From positions 3,596,001 through 3,660,000 of the forward strand of contig JAETXT010000004.1 of NCBI GenBank assembly GCA_019188255.1: a stretch of 64,000 nt of DNA. Direction: 5' to 3'. The stretch comes from Verticillium longisporum (taxonomy: Eukaryota > Ascomycota > Sordariomycetes > Glomerellales > Plectosphaerellaceae). Below the pieces are notes generated by a model that ran no database searches, was not told where the DNA came from, and saw only the letters and a program-made list of their open reading frames with translations. Position 1 is the first letter of the stretch; every line of letters starts with the position of its first letter. Both the position numbers and the translations under genes were made by a program. Positions 23,528 to 33,848 of this stretch are shown piece after piece.

Positions 23528-26144
23528 ATATAAATAAGAGTTAACTATAGTACTAGTAACTAATAATATAGTAGTAGCATCCTATAATTAAGCTAGGTTA
23601 TTATCTCTAGAGCTAGATAATTCGATTTCTAGGATAGTTCCTACTTCTATTAATTATATTATATAGAGTATACTATTCTCTAGGGTTAGACCTATACTTA
23701 TAAAGGCTATATTAGATATAGTACTTCGGGCCTCGATACCCTTCTAGTATAGAATATTAACCTCCTACTATTATAATTATAGAGCTATAGGGTTATACTT
23801 TCTAATAGGAGGGGTATATCCCTTAATACTATAACTATAATATACTACCCTTACTCTATTATTAGCTTTAATTAACGATTATACCCTATTAATAAATAGA
23901 TTAATTAACTATAATAGAGACCGACGACTATCCTAGCTTTATTACTATTATAGGACTAGTTAAGCTTATATTAGAGGATACTATAGTAGTTACTATTAAT
24001 ACTATTACGCTAGTAGCTTAGTAGTAAATAACCCTTATAGTCTAGACTATTATAATCTATAATATAGGGCCGATAGGATCTAATATATCTAAGTAGTCGG
24101 TTTAACTCCCTAATAACCTCCTACTAAGCTATATAATACTATAATAGGTACTAGGAGGGCTAGCCGCTAAGTAAAGCTCTAAGGCTATAGGACTATAGAT
24201 ATTATAGCTAAAGTAAAGTTAATAGGCTAATATTATATAAGTACCTACTTCTAGAGTATCTAGATCTATTAAGGGATAGAGTAAATAACTCTAGTAAATA
24301 TAATTATAGCTATAGAGGATATATTATTATCTTACTAATTATCTAATAATAGGAGTCTATAGAATTTAGCTAAGGCTCGTTCTATACTTTTATTTTACTA
24401 TACTTATACTATCTATTTAATAAGGTTAATCTTAGTCTATTTAGCCTAGGCCTTTATAATTAGTTTCCGATCCTTAATAGTCTATCTAATATACTTAATA
24501 AGTATATATATATCCTATAGACCCTCTACTTATATAGTAGATTTCTTAACTAACTCCTAGTAGAGCTCTAGGTCCTATATTCCCTATATAAATTAATATA
24601 CGACCTAGGCTAGGTAATTGCATTCTAGGATAGATAGAGGTATAGACCTAGGGTCTCCCGAGTCGCGGCCTCTAGTATACTTTAGGAAAGCTTAAGCTCT
24701 AAAGTAATATCTATTAAGGGCCTCTCCTAGACATTACTCTAAGATAGTAAGTTTATTATTAATTATCTTAGCTATAATAGCTAGGAATCGTTCCTTTAAT
24801 AAAGTCTCTATAAGGAGGGCTTCTATTAATCTAGGGTTTAAGTAGTCTAGAGCGTTCTATATTATAATATAGGAATCTAGAAATATAGCTATAAGTCTAT
24901 TATAGAGTCGGTCTACTATAGAAAGGTATTATTAAGGGTTAGGGGGTATCTATCCTATATAATCGAACTTATACTTTAATTAGCTAATCTATCTAGCTAT
25001 TAACTACTTATTATCGAATATACTATAATTAATAAATATAGATAGCCCTACTATAATTAAAGGACTAGGGGATATACTAAGGACTAATTATTATAGTAGG
25101 TTAGGTTTTAAGTATCTAGTAAACCTTAGAAGGTTAAGGGCCTCTAAGTAAATAGGAATTAATTCTTAATAAAAGGGAACTATCTTCTAATAATAAGGAG
25201 TTACCTCTTAATAGTTAGGAATTAATCTTTAATAGAAGGGAATAGCTTTTTAATAAAAGGGAATAATTAACTCTAGATAACTAATAATAGAAGGTACCCT
25301 AGGAGAAGATACTAATATAAGGAAATAAGGCTATAATAATAATACTCTAATAGTAGTACTACTATAATCTTAACTTTAGCCCTATAAATATAATAACTTA
25401 GGACCTCTTTAGTCGGTTTATAATATAATAGTTAATAAGAAAAATATAAATATAGGATAGATAGGTAACTTAGAAATAGGAGATCCTCTAGAACTTAGTC
25501 TTAGAGCCTAGGAACTAATAGACTAAGTAGGTATAACCTAGCTAAATATTAAGGTAATCGATATTAATAGCTCTTAGCTATAATAGGAAGGTTTAGCCTA
25601 TAGGATACTTTATAGGATACTCTATCGGCCCGATTACTTAGGAGTGCCTACTTCTAGTCGTGAATTTCCAATCCATGCTACTACTATACTTAAGTCTACT
25701 CTAGGCTATAGCTATTACGATATTAGGAGTACTTCCTTATACTTATCGAGTTAGTCCTATATATATAATTAATAATTAAGGCCTATACTATGAGCTAGGT
25801 CTAATAGAGCCTCTAGGCTTAATAATATCTTTAATATAAAACCTATAATAAACTCCTACTAGAGAATATTCCTCTACCTTAAGCTCCTCCCGGAGTCGAA
25901 AGGTAATAAGGAGTATACTTCTCTAGTAATAGGTTAGGTATATAGGGAAGATAATATTATTATTAACCCTTAATCGTCTAATATTAAGGGTATTTAAGGG
26001 GCATAGTATAGTATATCTAATTAATTAGTAGTACTATAATAGGTATACTTCTAGCTTCTTAGAGCGAATAGTATATATAAGTAATAGGATTCCTTAAATA
26101 AGAGATTAGGGCGGAATTAATTAGAGGCCCTACTATAGTTACTA
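23528..26144. mobile_element. RIP-degraded transposon sequence right of the copia insertion
   Basis: Continuation of the element interrupted at 15977. It is AT-rich and stop-ridden on all frames, with no recognisable protein. A small patch near 25,640-25,690 (cgtgaatttccaatccatgc) looks unmutated. It ends at the R1 repeat. Confidence 0.6.
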
Positions 26145-26307
26145 GAAATAGGAATTAATTAAACTTATACTTAAGTAATAGGGGTTTAAGTATTAATATA
26201 TTAGCTAAGTAGTATATAATAAAAATAGGTTAACCCGTAGATCTTCAATATAGTGATTCCCGGCAGCTGTATACCCTAAGTAGGGTGCAATTGCAGTCCC
26301 AATCTCC
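26145..26307 (+). repeat. 163-bp direct repeat R1, right copy
   Basis: Ungapped match to 6434-6596. Its right end marks an abrupt change to balanced host sequence, about 190 bp before the start codon of the aminopeptidase gene. It is therefore probably the true terminus of the transposon block. Confidence 0.8.
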
Positions 26308-26500
26308 CACCTGAGCTGCCCTCGATGATATGCACCTTACGTAACCTTTGGCACCTGCGATCATCGGCTCCCAGATCGCGACATCACGAGGGACGTAACA
26401 CTACCTCTCCCTTCTTCCATCACTCTGTCCCAGCCTACTACAGCCTCTCGACCTCCTCAATTGCCCCCGAATACCACAGCCCTACGCTCCTGCAAGCCCA

Positions 26501-28189
26501 ATGGTCAGGGACCTCCATCTGACAGGCCTTGCGGCCGCGCTTGGCAGCGCATCAATCCTGGGGGCTCTAGCCCAAGGCATTGACCAAACACCATTGGTCG
26601 ATGAACCCGAACACAACGTCGCCAAGCCTGTCCTCTCCGGTGACAGGTCTGCCATTGACTCTGAAGCTCTGCAGAAGCTCATCAAGGGCGACAACCTCTT
26701 CGAGAGGGCCAAGCAGCTGTACGAGATCGCCAAGCTTGGCGAAGCCGAGTACAACCACCCCACGCGAGTCATCGGTAGCGAAGGTAGGTTCAGTTCGAGA
26801 CCCCTCGTCTGCAGCCCGAGTGCATCACGGCAATGCATTCACACGTTACTGACCTGCTGTAGGCCATCTGGGCACCCTCGATTACATCTACTCCACCATT
26901 TCTCAGCTTGGCGACTACTACACCCTCTCCAATCAGTCATTCCCTGCAGTCACCGGCAATGTCTTCGAGTCGAGACTCGTACTCGGCAACAAAGTGCCCA
27001 AGTCCGCATCTCCCATGAGCCTGACGCCTCCCACGAAGAACAAGGAGCCCGTGCATGGCGACCTCGTGCTCGTCCAGCACGAGGGATGCGATGAGTCCGA
27101 CTACCCCGAGGAGGTTCGCGGCAACATCGCTTTCGTCCTTCGCGGCACGTGCCCCTTCGGCACCAAATCGGCCAATGCCGGAAAAGCCGGCGCCGTCGCT
27201 GCCGTCATTTACAACTACGAGAAGGAGACGGTCCACGGTACCCTCGGAACCCCGTCGCCAGACCACGTTGCCACGTTCGGCCTCGGGTACGATGACGCCA
27301 AGCCCATTATTAAGAAGATCAAGAAGGGCAAGACTGTCGATGCCATTGCCTACATTGACGCCGTTGTCGACACTATCCAGACTACCAACATCATCGCCCA
27401 GACTGTAGGCGGCGATCCTGACAACTGTGTCATGCTTGGTGGCCACAGTGATAGTGTCGCTGAGGGACCCGGTATCAACGACGATGGCTCTGGCAGCCTG
27501 TCGCTTCTTGAGATCGCCACCCAGCTGACCAATTTTGACGTCAACAACTGCGTGCGCTTTGCTTGGTGGGCCGGCGAGGAGGAAGGCCTCCTTGGATCCG
27601 ACTACTACGTCTCCGTCCTGCCGGACGACGAGAACGAGAAGATCCGCCTTTTCATGGATTACGACATGCTCGGTAGCCCCAACTACGCGTACCAGATCTA
27701 CAATGCCACGAACGCCGTCAACCCCACCGGTTCCGAGGAGCTCCGTGATTTGTATGTTGACTGGTACAAGGCGCACGATCTCAACTACACCTTCATCCCC
27801 TTTGACGGCCGCAGTGACTACGATGGCTTCATCCGCAACGGTATCCCCGGTGGCGGCATCGCGACCGGCGCCGAGGGTGTCAAGACGAAGAAGGAGCATG
27901 AACAATTTGGCGGCAAGGCTGGTGACTGGTACGACCCCTGCTACCATCAGCTCTGCGACGACCTCCACAATGTGGACGTCGAGGCCTGGGAGCTCAACAC
28001 CAAGGTATTCTACCACCACCGACGACCATTGCATGTGCTCAATACTGACGATCCTTTCAGCTTGTCGCTCACTCTGTTGCGGTTTTCGCCAAGTCCTTTG
28101 ACGGATTCCCCAAGCGGACACCAAAGGACGTTGCTTCGTCCGAGTACGTCGAGAAGACATTTTACCATGGAAGCAAGTTGGTTGTGTAA
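26501..28189 (+). CDS. Secreted/vacuolar M28 zinc aminopeptidase (aminopeptidase Y-like)
   Basis: Three exons, 26501-26783, 26863-28004 and 28061-28189, give 517 residues. The N-terminus is a signal peptide (hydrophobic LTGLAAALGSASILGALAQG). A protease-associated domain follows (about residues 130-260; GNIAFVLRGTCPFGTKSANA), then the M28 catalytic domain. The zinc ligands are visible: GGHSDS near residue 286, GINDDGSG, WAGEEEG near 330 with the catalytic Glu pair, DYDMLG near 360 and YHQLCDD near 454. Two metal ions are expected. The enzyme removes N-terminal residues from peptides in the secretory/vacuolar route or outside the cell. N-glycosylation sequons such as NAT and NYT are present. 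The frame is intact although the gene begins only about 190 bp from the RIP'd block. Long open frames on the opposite strand are shadows of its codon bias. Confidence 0.93.
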
Positions 28190-28578
28190 TGACATTGATT
28201 TAACTGTAGAACTCGCCTATTTCAGAGTCATCTTGTGTTGAACTAGGTTTGGTTATCTTTTCAGCCATGGTTAGATGCATGTTTCATACAACTAGAACCC
28301 AAGCAATAGATCAGGGGGCGGTGTCAGAAATAAACGCATCCAAAGAATCTAAATAGATGTGATGTGCTAACCAATCATCCATGTTATTCTGTCTAGCTGG
28401 TTTCGCTGTTGCATTTTCTCCGACGTGCCAGTTTTCCATGCATGTAACCACTCTCTATGCTGCTAAAACTTATGCAAATGAAACAATCTCTGTCCGAAGA
28501 CATCCCTCTGCAGTCCGCTGGTCAACCCAGTCCGCTCCAGAGGCTCCGGGGAGGGGGGCGCCACATCAAAGGCAAAAC
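28190..28578. other. Convergent 3' flank, no gene recognised
   Basis: Space between the 3' ends of the aminopeptidase gene (plus) and the small Cys-containing protein gene (minus). It should hold both 3' untranslated regions. I see no other feature. Confidence 0.5.
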
Positions 28579-29065
28579 TTACTGGTCCTTCGCCCTCTTG
28601 GCCTTTTGCTGAGCACGCTCCTTCGCAGCCTCAGTCTTTTTGGCCTGGGCCTCTTCCCTCGTCCGCTCCCACCGTGTTTTCTCCTCGAGCCGCGCCCGGA
28701 TCATCTGCTCCGTAGGCGGCCGCTGGTCACAGCCAGTAGCACAATCAGGACACAGCTCCGCGGCGACGGTCATCGTCCCCATTGGCAAGTGAAGCAGGCT
28801 TCAGCTCACGGCACAGACGCACGGCCGACTGGGCCAGGGCGAGGTCGCCCCCGCCCGAGGCGACAAGGACGTCAAAGTGACCCGCGTCGAAAAAGCCCGC
28901 GCAGGGCAGACCCTCGGGCAGGACGACTTCGTCCGCCGAATGGATGTGGGCGCGTGCGGGGAACTTGGCCGTCTGAGCTGCGTCGAGCTCGAAGGGGCGG
29001 ACGAGGGCGCAGGTGATATCCTTGCAGGGGCAGAGGCGGATGTTGAATAGGGTCACTCGACACAT
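28579..29065 (-). CDS. Small hypothetical protein, Cys-rich N-terminus and Lys/Glu/Ala-rich C-terminal helix
   Basis: I propose two exons, 29065-28823 and 28755-28579, joined by a 67-bp phase-0 intron (donor GTGCGT, branch-like ATGAC, acceptor GGAG), giving 139 residues. The N-terminus, MCRVTLFNIRLCPCKDITC, has closely spaced cysteines. The second exon starts with CPDCATGC and continues into a highly charged helix (TRWERTREEAQAKK) ending in a basic tail. It recalls short fungal proteins that start MCxxxYxxxxCxxC and end in a charged helix, which have no known function. There is no signal peptide. The acceptor is weak, so the splice model is less certain than the two coding segments; a frameshift is the alternative. 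Confidence 0.55.
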
Positions 29066-29836
29066 TGATTCAGTGGTTCCTTTCTTGGGCTGCTGGGTTA
29101 GTGTGTTTGCTTGGATTTTCGTAATCTGTTAATGTTCTTTCCGCTATTCATGGGATCGATCTGCTCGAGAAGGATTCGTCGTCTTCAGAGGATGTGGAAA
29201 GGTTGAATCGTGGCCGAACAACTGTTCTGTTCCCATTGCCGTGTTTGCAATCAACAAATCCATTATCGAACGTTTTCTTTGCATCATTCCTTGTATTTTG
29301 ATGTTAAGGTTGCTCCTGCGCAATATGATTGTCAAAACGCAAGGATGGTAATGGTCAGGAAAACTATCGTCAACGGCTGCACCTAATGCACAGATGATGA
29401 GCCACCACCAACTCGGCGATATTTTGCCCAGATGCCAGGACAGACATAGATGAGTCTTGTAATAAACCAAGCTTCATCCAAGCCTTGTCATCGGGGCGCC
29501 TTGTGTCTGGTCTAACGTAGTTACCGTTGGGGCCCACGAAGACGGAACATTACACTTCCACTTCGGTGTGCATTCATTCATTTGCAACATCATCTGGTAT
29601 GCGTGTTTTCGCAAACTATAATATCTGACATGGGTATTTTCAGTTTCCGTACAGTATGACTTGGCTTTCAGATTTGGCATTGTTTCCTTGTGTCTGGATT
29701 TGGTTGATGGGCTGTTAAGTCATCGCGAACCATTCTAGTCATTTCTTTGCGGTGCAGCTAAAATCGCGTACACTAACATTGTTCAAACGCCGATAAATGG
29801 ACATAGTATTGTTTTCATAAGCCGTCAAACTTTCCT
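29066..29836. other. Intergenic region, no gene recognised
   Basis: Upstream region of the small Cys-containing protein gene and 3' flank of the Zn2Cys6 gene. Only short, unconvincing frames are present, and no RNA gene was recognised. Confidence 0.5.
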
Positions 29837-30508
29837 TCACCCCAGTACTACGGGCCCCGGGTCCGAGTATCTTCTCCCACGCCGGTGAGTCGTCGTGGGT
29901 GGTGGCGAATTCGATGCCTGGGAGCCCGAACAGCTCAGCAGGAGGTCGCTGTCGTTAATTTGCCTCACTGCGGACTCAACTTTGACCCCGGACCGCAGCC
30001 TTTGCAGCATGTGCATGGCGTCAATGTCTGAGAGATCCATCAGCACCCCGTAGAGCTCCTCGTAGACCGATCTCTCTTTGAGAAACGCCCCGTGTTGTCG
30101 CCTCATTGCCTGCGCCCTCGCCTCCGCGGGCTCCGTAGCATAGTGGCACTGCTGCCCGCGCTTCATACAAGGGCGGCATTCAGGTCTCTCGCCCGTGCAC
30201 TTTGAAGCCATTCTTGTCAGATCTGAAGCGGTTCTCAAGTCTTCTTGGAACCAACCGGGAATTTCGGCATTTCTGGGAGTCTTCCTCACCTTTGCTTTGC
30301 GCTTTCGACAGGCTTCGCATGCCGCACTGATAACTGAGGTCCGTTGCCTGGGCGGTGGGATCCGCTTCGGAGACGGCATCGGCTGGAAGTTGAGCAGGCC
30401 AGCGACTTGAGGAGGCGCTGGTACGGGGAGTATTCGTCGTAGCTTCGCCGCAGATCTGGCCTGAGCGGTATTCCCCCGAGACTGGGACGTGTTTGCCATG
30501 TTTGGCAT
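29837..30508 (-). CDS. Short Zn2Cys6 zinc-cluster protein
   Basis: Two exons, 30508-30290 and 30199-29837, are joined by a 90-bp phase-0 intron with a CTGAC branch point, giving 193 residues. The intron splits the zinc cluster. Spliced, it reads CEACRKRKAK then CTGERPECRPCMKRGQQC, a complete C-x2-C-x6-C-x6-C-x2-C-x6-C binuclear cluster. A helical linker follows (RSVYEELYGVLMDLSDIDA), with a short Ser/Pro-rich tail. There is no fungal-specific transcription-factor middle domain, so the protein is much shorter than typical regulators of 500-900 residues. It may be a small DNA-binding protein, a repressor-like variant, or a truncated gene. The start is the first ATG in frame; two Met codons lie close together. 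Confidence 0.75.
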   Translation of the reverse strand: MPNMANTSQSRGNTAQARSAAKLRRILPVPAPPQVAGLLNFQPMPSPKRIPPPRQRTSVISAACEACRKRKAKVRKTPRNAEIPGWFQEDLRTASDLTRMASKCTGERPECRPCMKRGQQCHYATEPAEARAQAMRRQHGAFLKERSVYEELYGVLMDLSDIDAMHMLQRLRSGVKVESAVRQINDSDLLLSCSGSQASNSPPPTTTHRRGRRYSDPGPVVLG

Positions 30509-32287
30509 CTCTTCGAGTCCTAGTCTTTCGAGAGACAAGTAGGTCTTGGCGCCTGTATGCGGGTATTTGCAGATGTAGGTTTTACTCTCATGCGTTCGCT
30601 CTCATGCGTTCGCTTGTGTAGTCGGTCTTGGGAACCAGCCCGAGCTCTAATAAACTCCAGTGCTCACGATCAAAAGATGGTCCTGCCTGAGATTGCCAAC
30701 TCAGGCTCGGCTGTTCCACCCTCAGTTTAAGTATGGAAAGCCCCTCAATTCAGGTATGGAAAGCTTGAAGGAGTGGACCTGTGACCAACAGCCGGCGGAA
30801 TGATGATAAGTCGGTGATGGCGCCGACGTGAGAACGCCTCGTGCAGGTCTCGGGCGGCCGCTGTCATTTAGTTGGAGCGCAGGCCGGGAAACAAGGAGGT
30901 GGTGGGGGGAGGGGACAATGGGTCTGAGAAAGGGGAGCCGTGAAGCCCGACAGTGACAGATCACTTTGACGCACTGGGGGTGTGACCCTGCGGGCATGAC
31001 ACCAGGGTCGTGAGCTCGACAGCGCGGGTCTACTCTGCGCATTACGTGCCATTATATGCTAACAATTCACCAGGTCCGACAAGCAAGATGTGTGTTAGAG
31101 CTTGGTGATACAAGGCATTGCGCGGAGACGGGATGGTGTGGGTGCCATCAGGGCTCAAGATCGTCCCTGGACGTGGGTGTGGAATGGAGACCGGAAGACA
31201 TCTCCGCCCGAACATGTCTCCCCAGGGAATCAAACAGTAGCAAGCGGAGTGCTGGCTGTACTCTTGGGTAACTAACTTTAGGTACCTCTTGTTCTCGTCG
31301 TTGGCCCAGGACCAGTACTCAGTCTGCTTCTCTCCTACACTAGAACGACCATATAATTGGACGACCCACAGGCGCTCTTCTCTTCTTGGCGGTGCCGGGC
31401 GGAAGGGGCTCCGACGAGAACCAAGGTCGACTATCCACTGGATGTGCGCGCGGTGCCAAGGACAGATATGAAGAAATGTACCATCATAGATGAGTGATTG
31501 TACCTCTTGACAGGACTGCAAATGCTACGTCTTGGCTGAGGGTGTCCGATGAAATCAACAGACAAACCATTGATTGCATATGTGCAGGTGACAGGAATTG
31601 GCTAAGGCCCGCGGGTTTTCAGTCACGGTTGAGGGTTTTCGACTGCCCAATCGGCTGGTGCATATAATGATACAATCGATTCTCATGAAGCACGCATGTC
31701 GCCCATCAACAGCTTATGTAGGTAGTGGAGCTTGTTCTAATGTTATCAAAGACGGTCATTTCAGTCAACAAGGTAGCCAAGCGTGCCAGGCTACCTAGGT
31801 ATGTCACTGAGTGTTTCTTTACGCAATCCCACTGTTGACATGCAGTGTTGCCGAGATCTGAAAATGTCCGAACCCCATTGCGGATCTTTCTTTGTCGAGT
31901 TTCATCCAATGTCGCCAATCTTCGGGCTTCATCCGTATCCATGGCGTCTTGGACGGAGGCTCTCCGCGCCTCTACTGTCGGAAGACCCTGAACTCAATGA
32001 CTTCACCTTACCCAGCCATGCCCATTATTAATGTGGCCTGCATTTTCAACTGCATGAGCGCCTGTATCGCTTAACCGCAACACGAAGCCAAGGTATATGA
32101 CGGCCAGAAGATGTCAAAGTGGAACAATTCTTGTTTGACTTGATCTCCATTTGAAGGTACCAAACTACGGATTACGGAATCGTACGAGGCCATGATCCCT
32201 GCAAGACCCTGAAATCAAGGCGTCTATGGGCGGCAGAAAGGCGGAAGGGTCCTACGCTGCCATGATTTAGCCAGTAGGTTGGTGAGA
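30509..32287. other. Intergenic region, no gene recognised
   Basis: About 1.8 kb with short frames on both strands. The longest (31042-31521 minus) has no recognisable domain. A 14-bp unit, tcatgcgttcgctc, is tandemly duplicated near 30590-30615. This stretch includes the upstream region of the short Zn2Cys6 gene. Confidence 0.45.
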
Positions 32288-33193
32288 TCAATGATTGTTC
32301 CGCTCCAGCCACTTCGCGCACGCTTCATAAAACCTCTGCACCTCAGACTCATATCCCAACGCCGTCTGAAAGTGGCTTTCGCCCGCCGTTCTCCGCATAA
32401 ACTGCAACGCCCCGGCGTAGATCAAATCGGCATACGAGACTGCGTCCACATCGTTAGTTCATCATCATGATCCCACTCCCCACTCGCACCGAGTCGCGTC
32501 CGAGTCAGAAGAGGACAAAATGGAACACTCACCAGTCTCTCCCAGGAAGAATGGACCTTCCGTCTCCCGCAACAGCGCGGCAGCCTTGGCAAACACCGGT
32601 CTCACATTTTCCCACGATTCGTCCCCGCCCTGGGTCCTCCGGACCTCCTCGAGCGTCATGCCGAACATTTCCTGTCGTGTCTCTTCGAAGTAGGGTCGCG
32701 ACGCGTCAGGGAGGCACTTAGTCGCGACGTTGGGGATCAGAACGCCCCTGAGCGGACTCATGGTCTCCTTAACGAGAGCCTGCACCTTTTCAGTGGCGGG
32801 GTCGTCGACGCGTAGCGGGCGCTCGGGGTACCGCTTCTCAAGCTCGTCAATGATGAGGCGTGAGTTCATGACAGCCTTACCATCCGGGAACACGACGGCG
32901 GGGACGGTATAGGGCTTGATCTCCTCAGGCTGCGGGGCGAGGCCGAGACCCTTGAAGGTGGGCTCGATGTCGGGATATTGGATCCATGTGGTGGTGTAGG
33001 GGATCTCCTTGTAGTTGAGTGCCAAACGGGCTGGGCGCGTCAGCATGCGGGAAGGTTTGTCGCAAGTGTTGGGGTCAAGATGCGATCAGTCCGCGTTGCG
33101 GGGAACAAGCTTACTCTTCCACGGATTGAGCGACCAGCATCCCTTGCCACTGTCCTTGCTGGGCAAATCGTAGAGGATCACCTTGTCCGACAT
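32288..33193 (-). CDS. Glutathione S-transferase-like protein
   Basis: Three exons, 33193-33115, 33030-32533 and 32439-32288, give 242 residues with consistent phases. The thioredoxin-like N-terminal domain starts MSDKVILYDLPSKD. SLNPWK, just before the first splice site, is where the catalytic Ser/Cys/Asn region of fungal GSTs lies. It is followed by TRLALNYKEIPYTT and the glutathione-binding TVPAVVFPDG and MNSRLIIDELEKRYP (Pro in cis before Val, then the Ser position). The all-helical C-terminal domain spans residues 100-240 with FFLGE and YADLIYAGAL. Proteins of this group include detoxification GSTs and GST-like enzymes of secondary metabolism. The substrate cannot be read from the sequence. 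All splice sites are canonical, with CTGAC or CTAAC branch points. Confidence 0.9.
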
Positions 33194-33848
33194 GATGTGT
33201 GCGCTGTAAACAGGGTTGTTCGTGAACAATGCCTTTTTCGAAGCGAATACGGAGAAGTCTTCCAAGATCTAATTTTTAGAGGCTTAGGCAATCAGACACA
33301 ACACAGGGCGAGTGACGGACTTGAAGTACTCGCCATGGAGGTCATGTCATCGTAATGCTGCACTGCATCTCTGACGCCCTAGTGGGCCGAGCGAAGGGCG
33401 CAGTCTAGACTTCCGTCGTGCTCTGTAGAGTTTAAAATCCACTGCACAGGCATTGTTCACGCATTACGCCAACACACTGCCTTAGGTGACGACCGCCGCG
33501 TTCCTCAATCTTGCAAATGGTGCCATTCCCACCTTACTATGCACACGGCTTACAACATGAGGCTTCACGACATGGCAGTCAGCGACAGCCACGCAAAACA
33601 CGGGGCGCAACACGGCACGCAGCGCCGGAAAGGAGCGTCTCGGCATGCAGAAGGATCTTCCGTATCGTCATAGACCCACTGCTTCAGGGGACCAAGAGGG
33701 CTAGATCGACAGAGCGATAAGGGCCATGCGCCGCGCGACGGCATGAACCAGGGTGAGTACAGAACAGCAAGTATCAATTAAGACGCAGAACCAGTCAGTA
33801 ATGACGGGAGCCTGTCGGACTTGAAGCGCGCAGATTTAGCTACTACGT
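33194..33848. other. Intergenic region, no gene recognised
   Basis: Lies between the start of the GST gene and the stop of the amino-acid permease gene, both on the minus strand. It contains the GST promoter and permease 3' untranslated region. Short frames only. Confidence 0.5.

Noticed and set aside
26937..28160. 407-codon open frame antisense to the aminopeptidase gene
   Set aside because: It mirrors the codon bias of the sense gene, has no domain, and would conflict with a well supported three-exon gene.
31042..31521. Possible minus-strand gene of about 159 codons
   Set aside because: No domain, no splice structure, and composition like the surrounding intergenic DNA.
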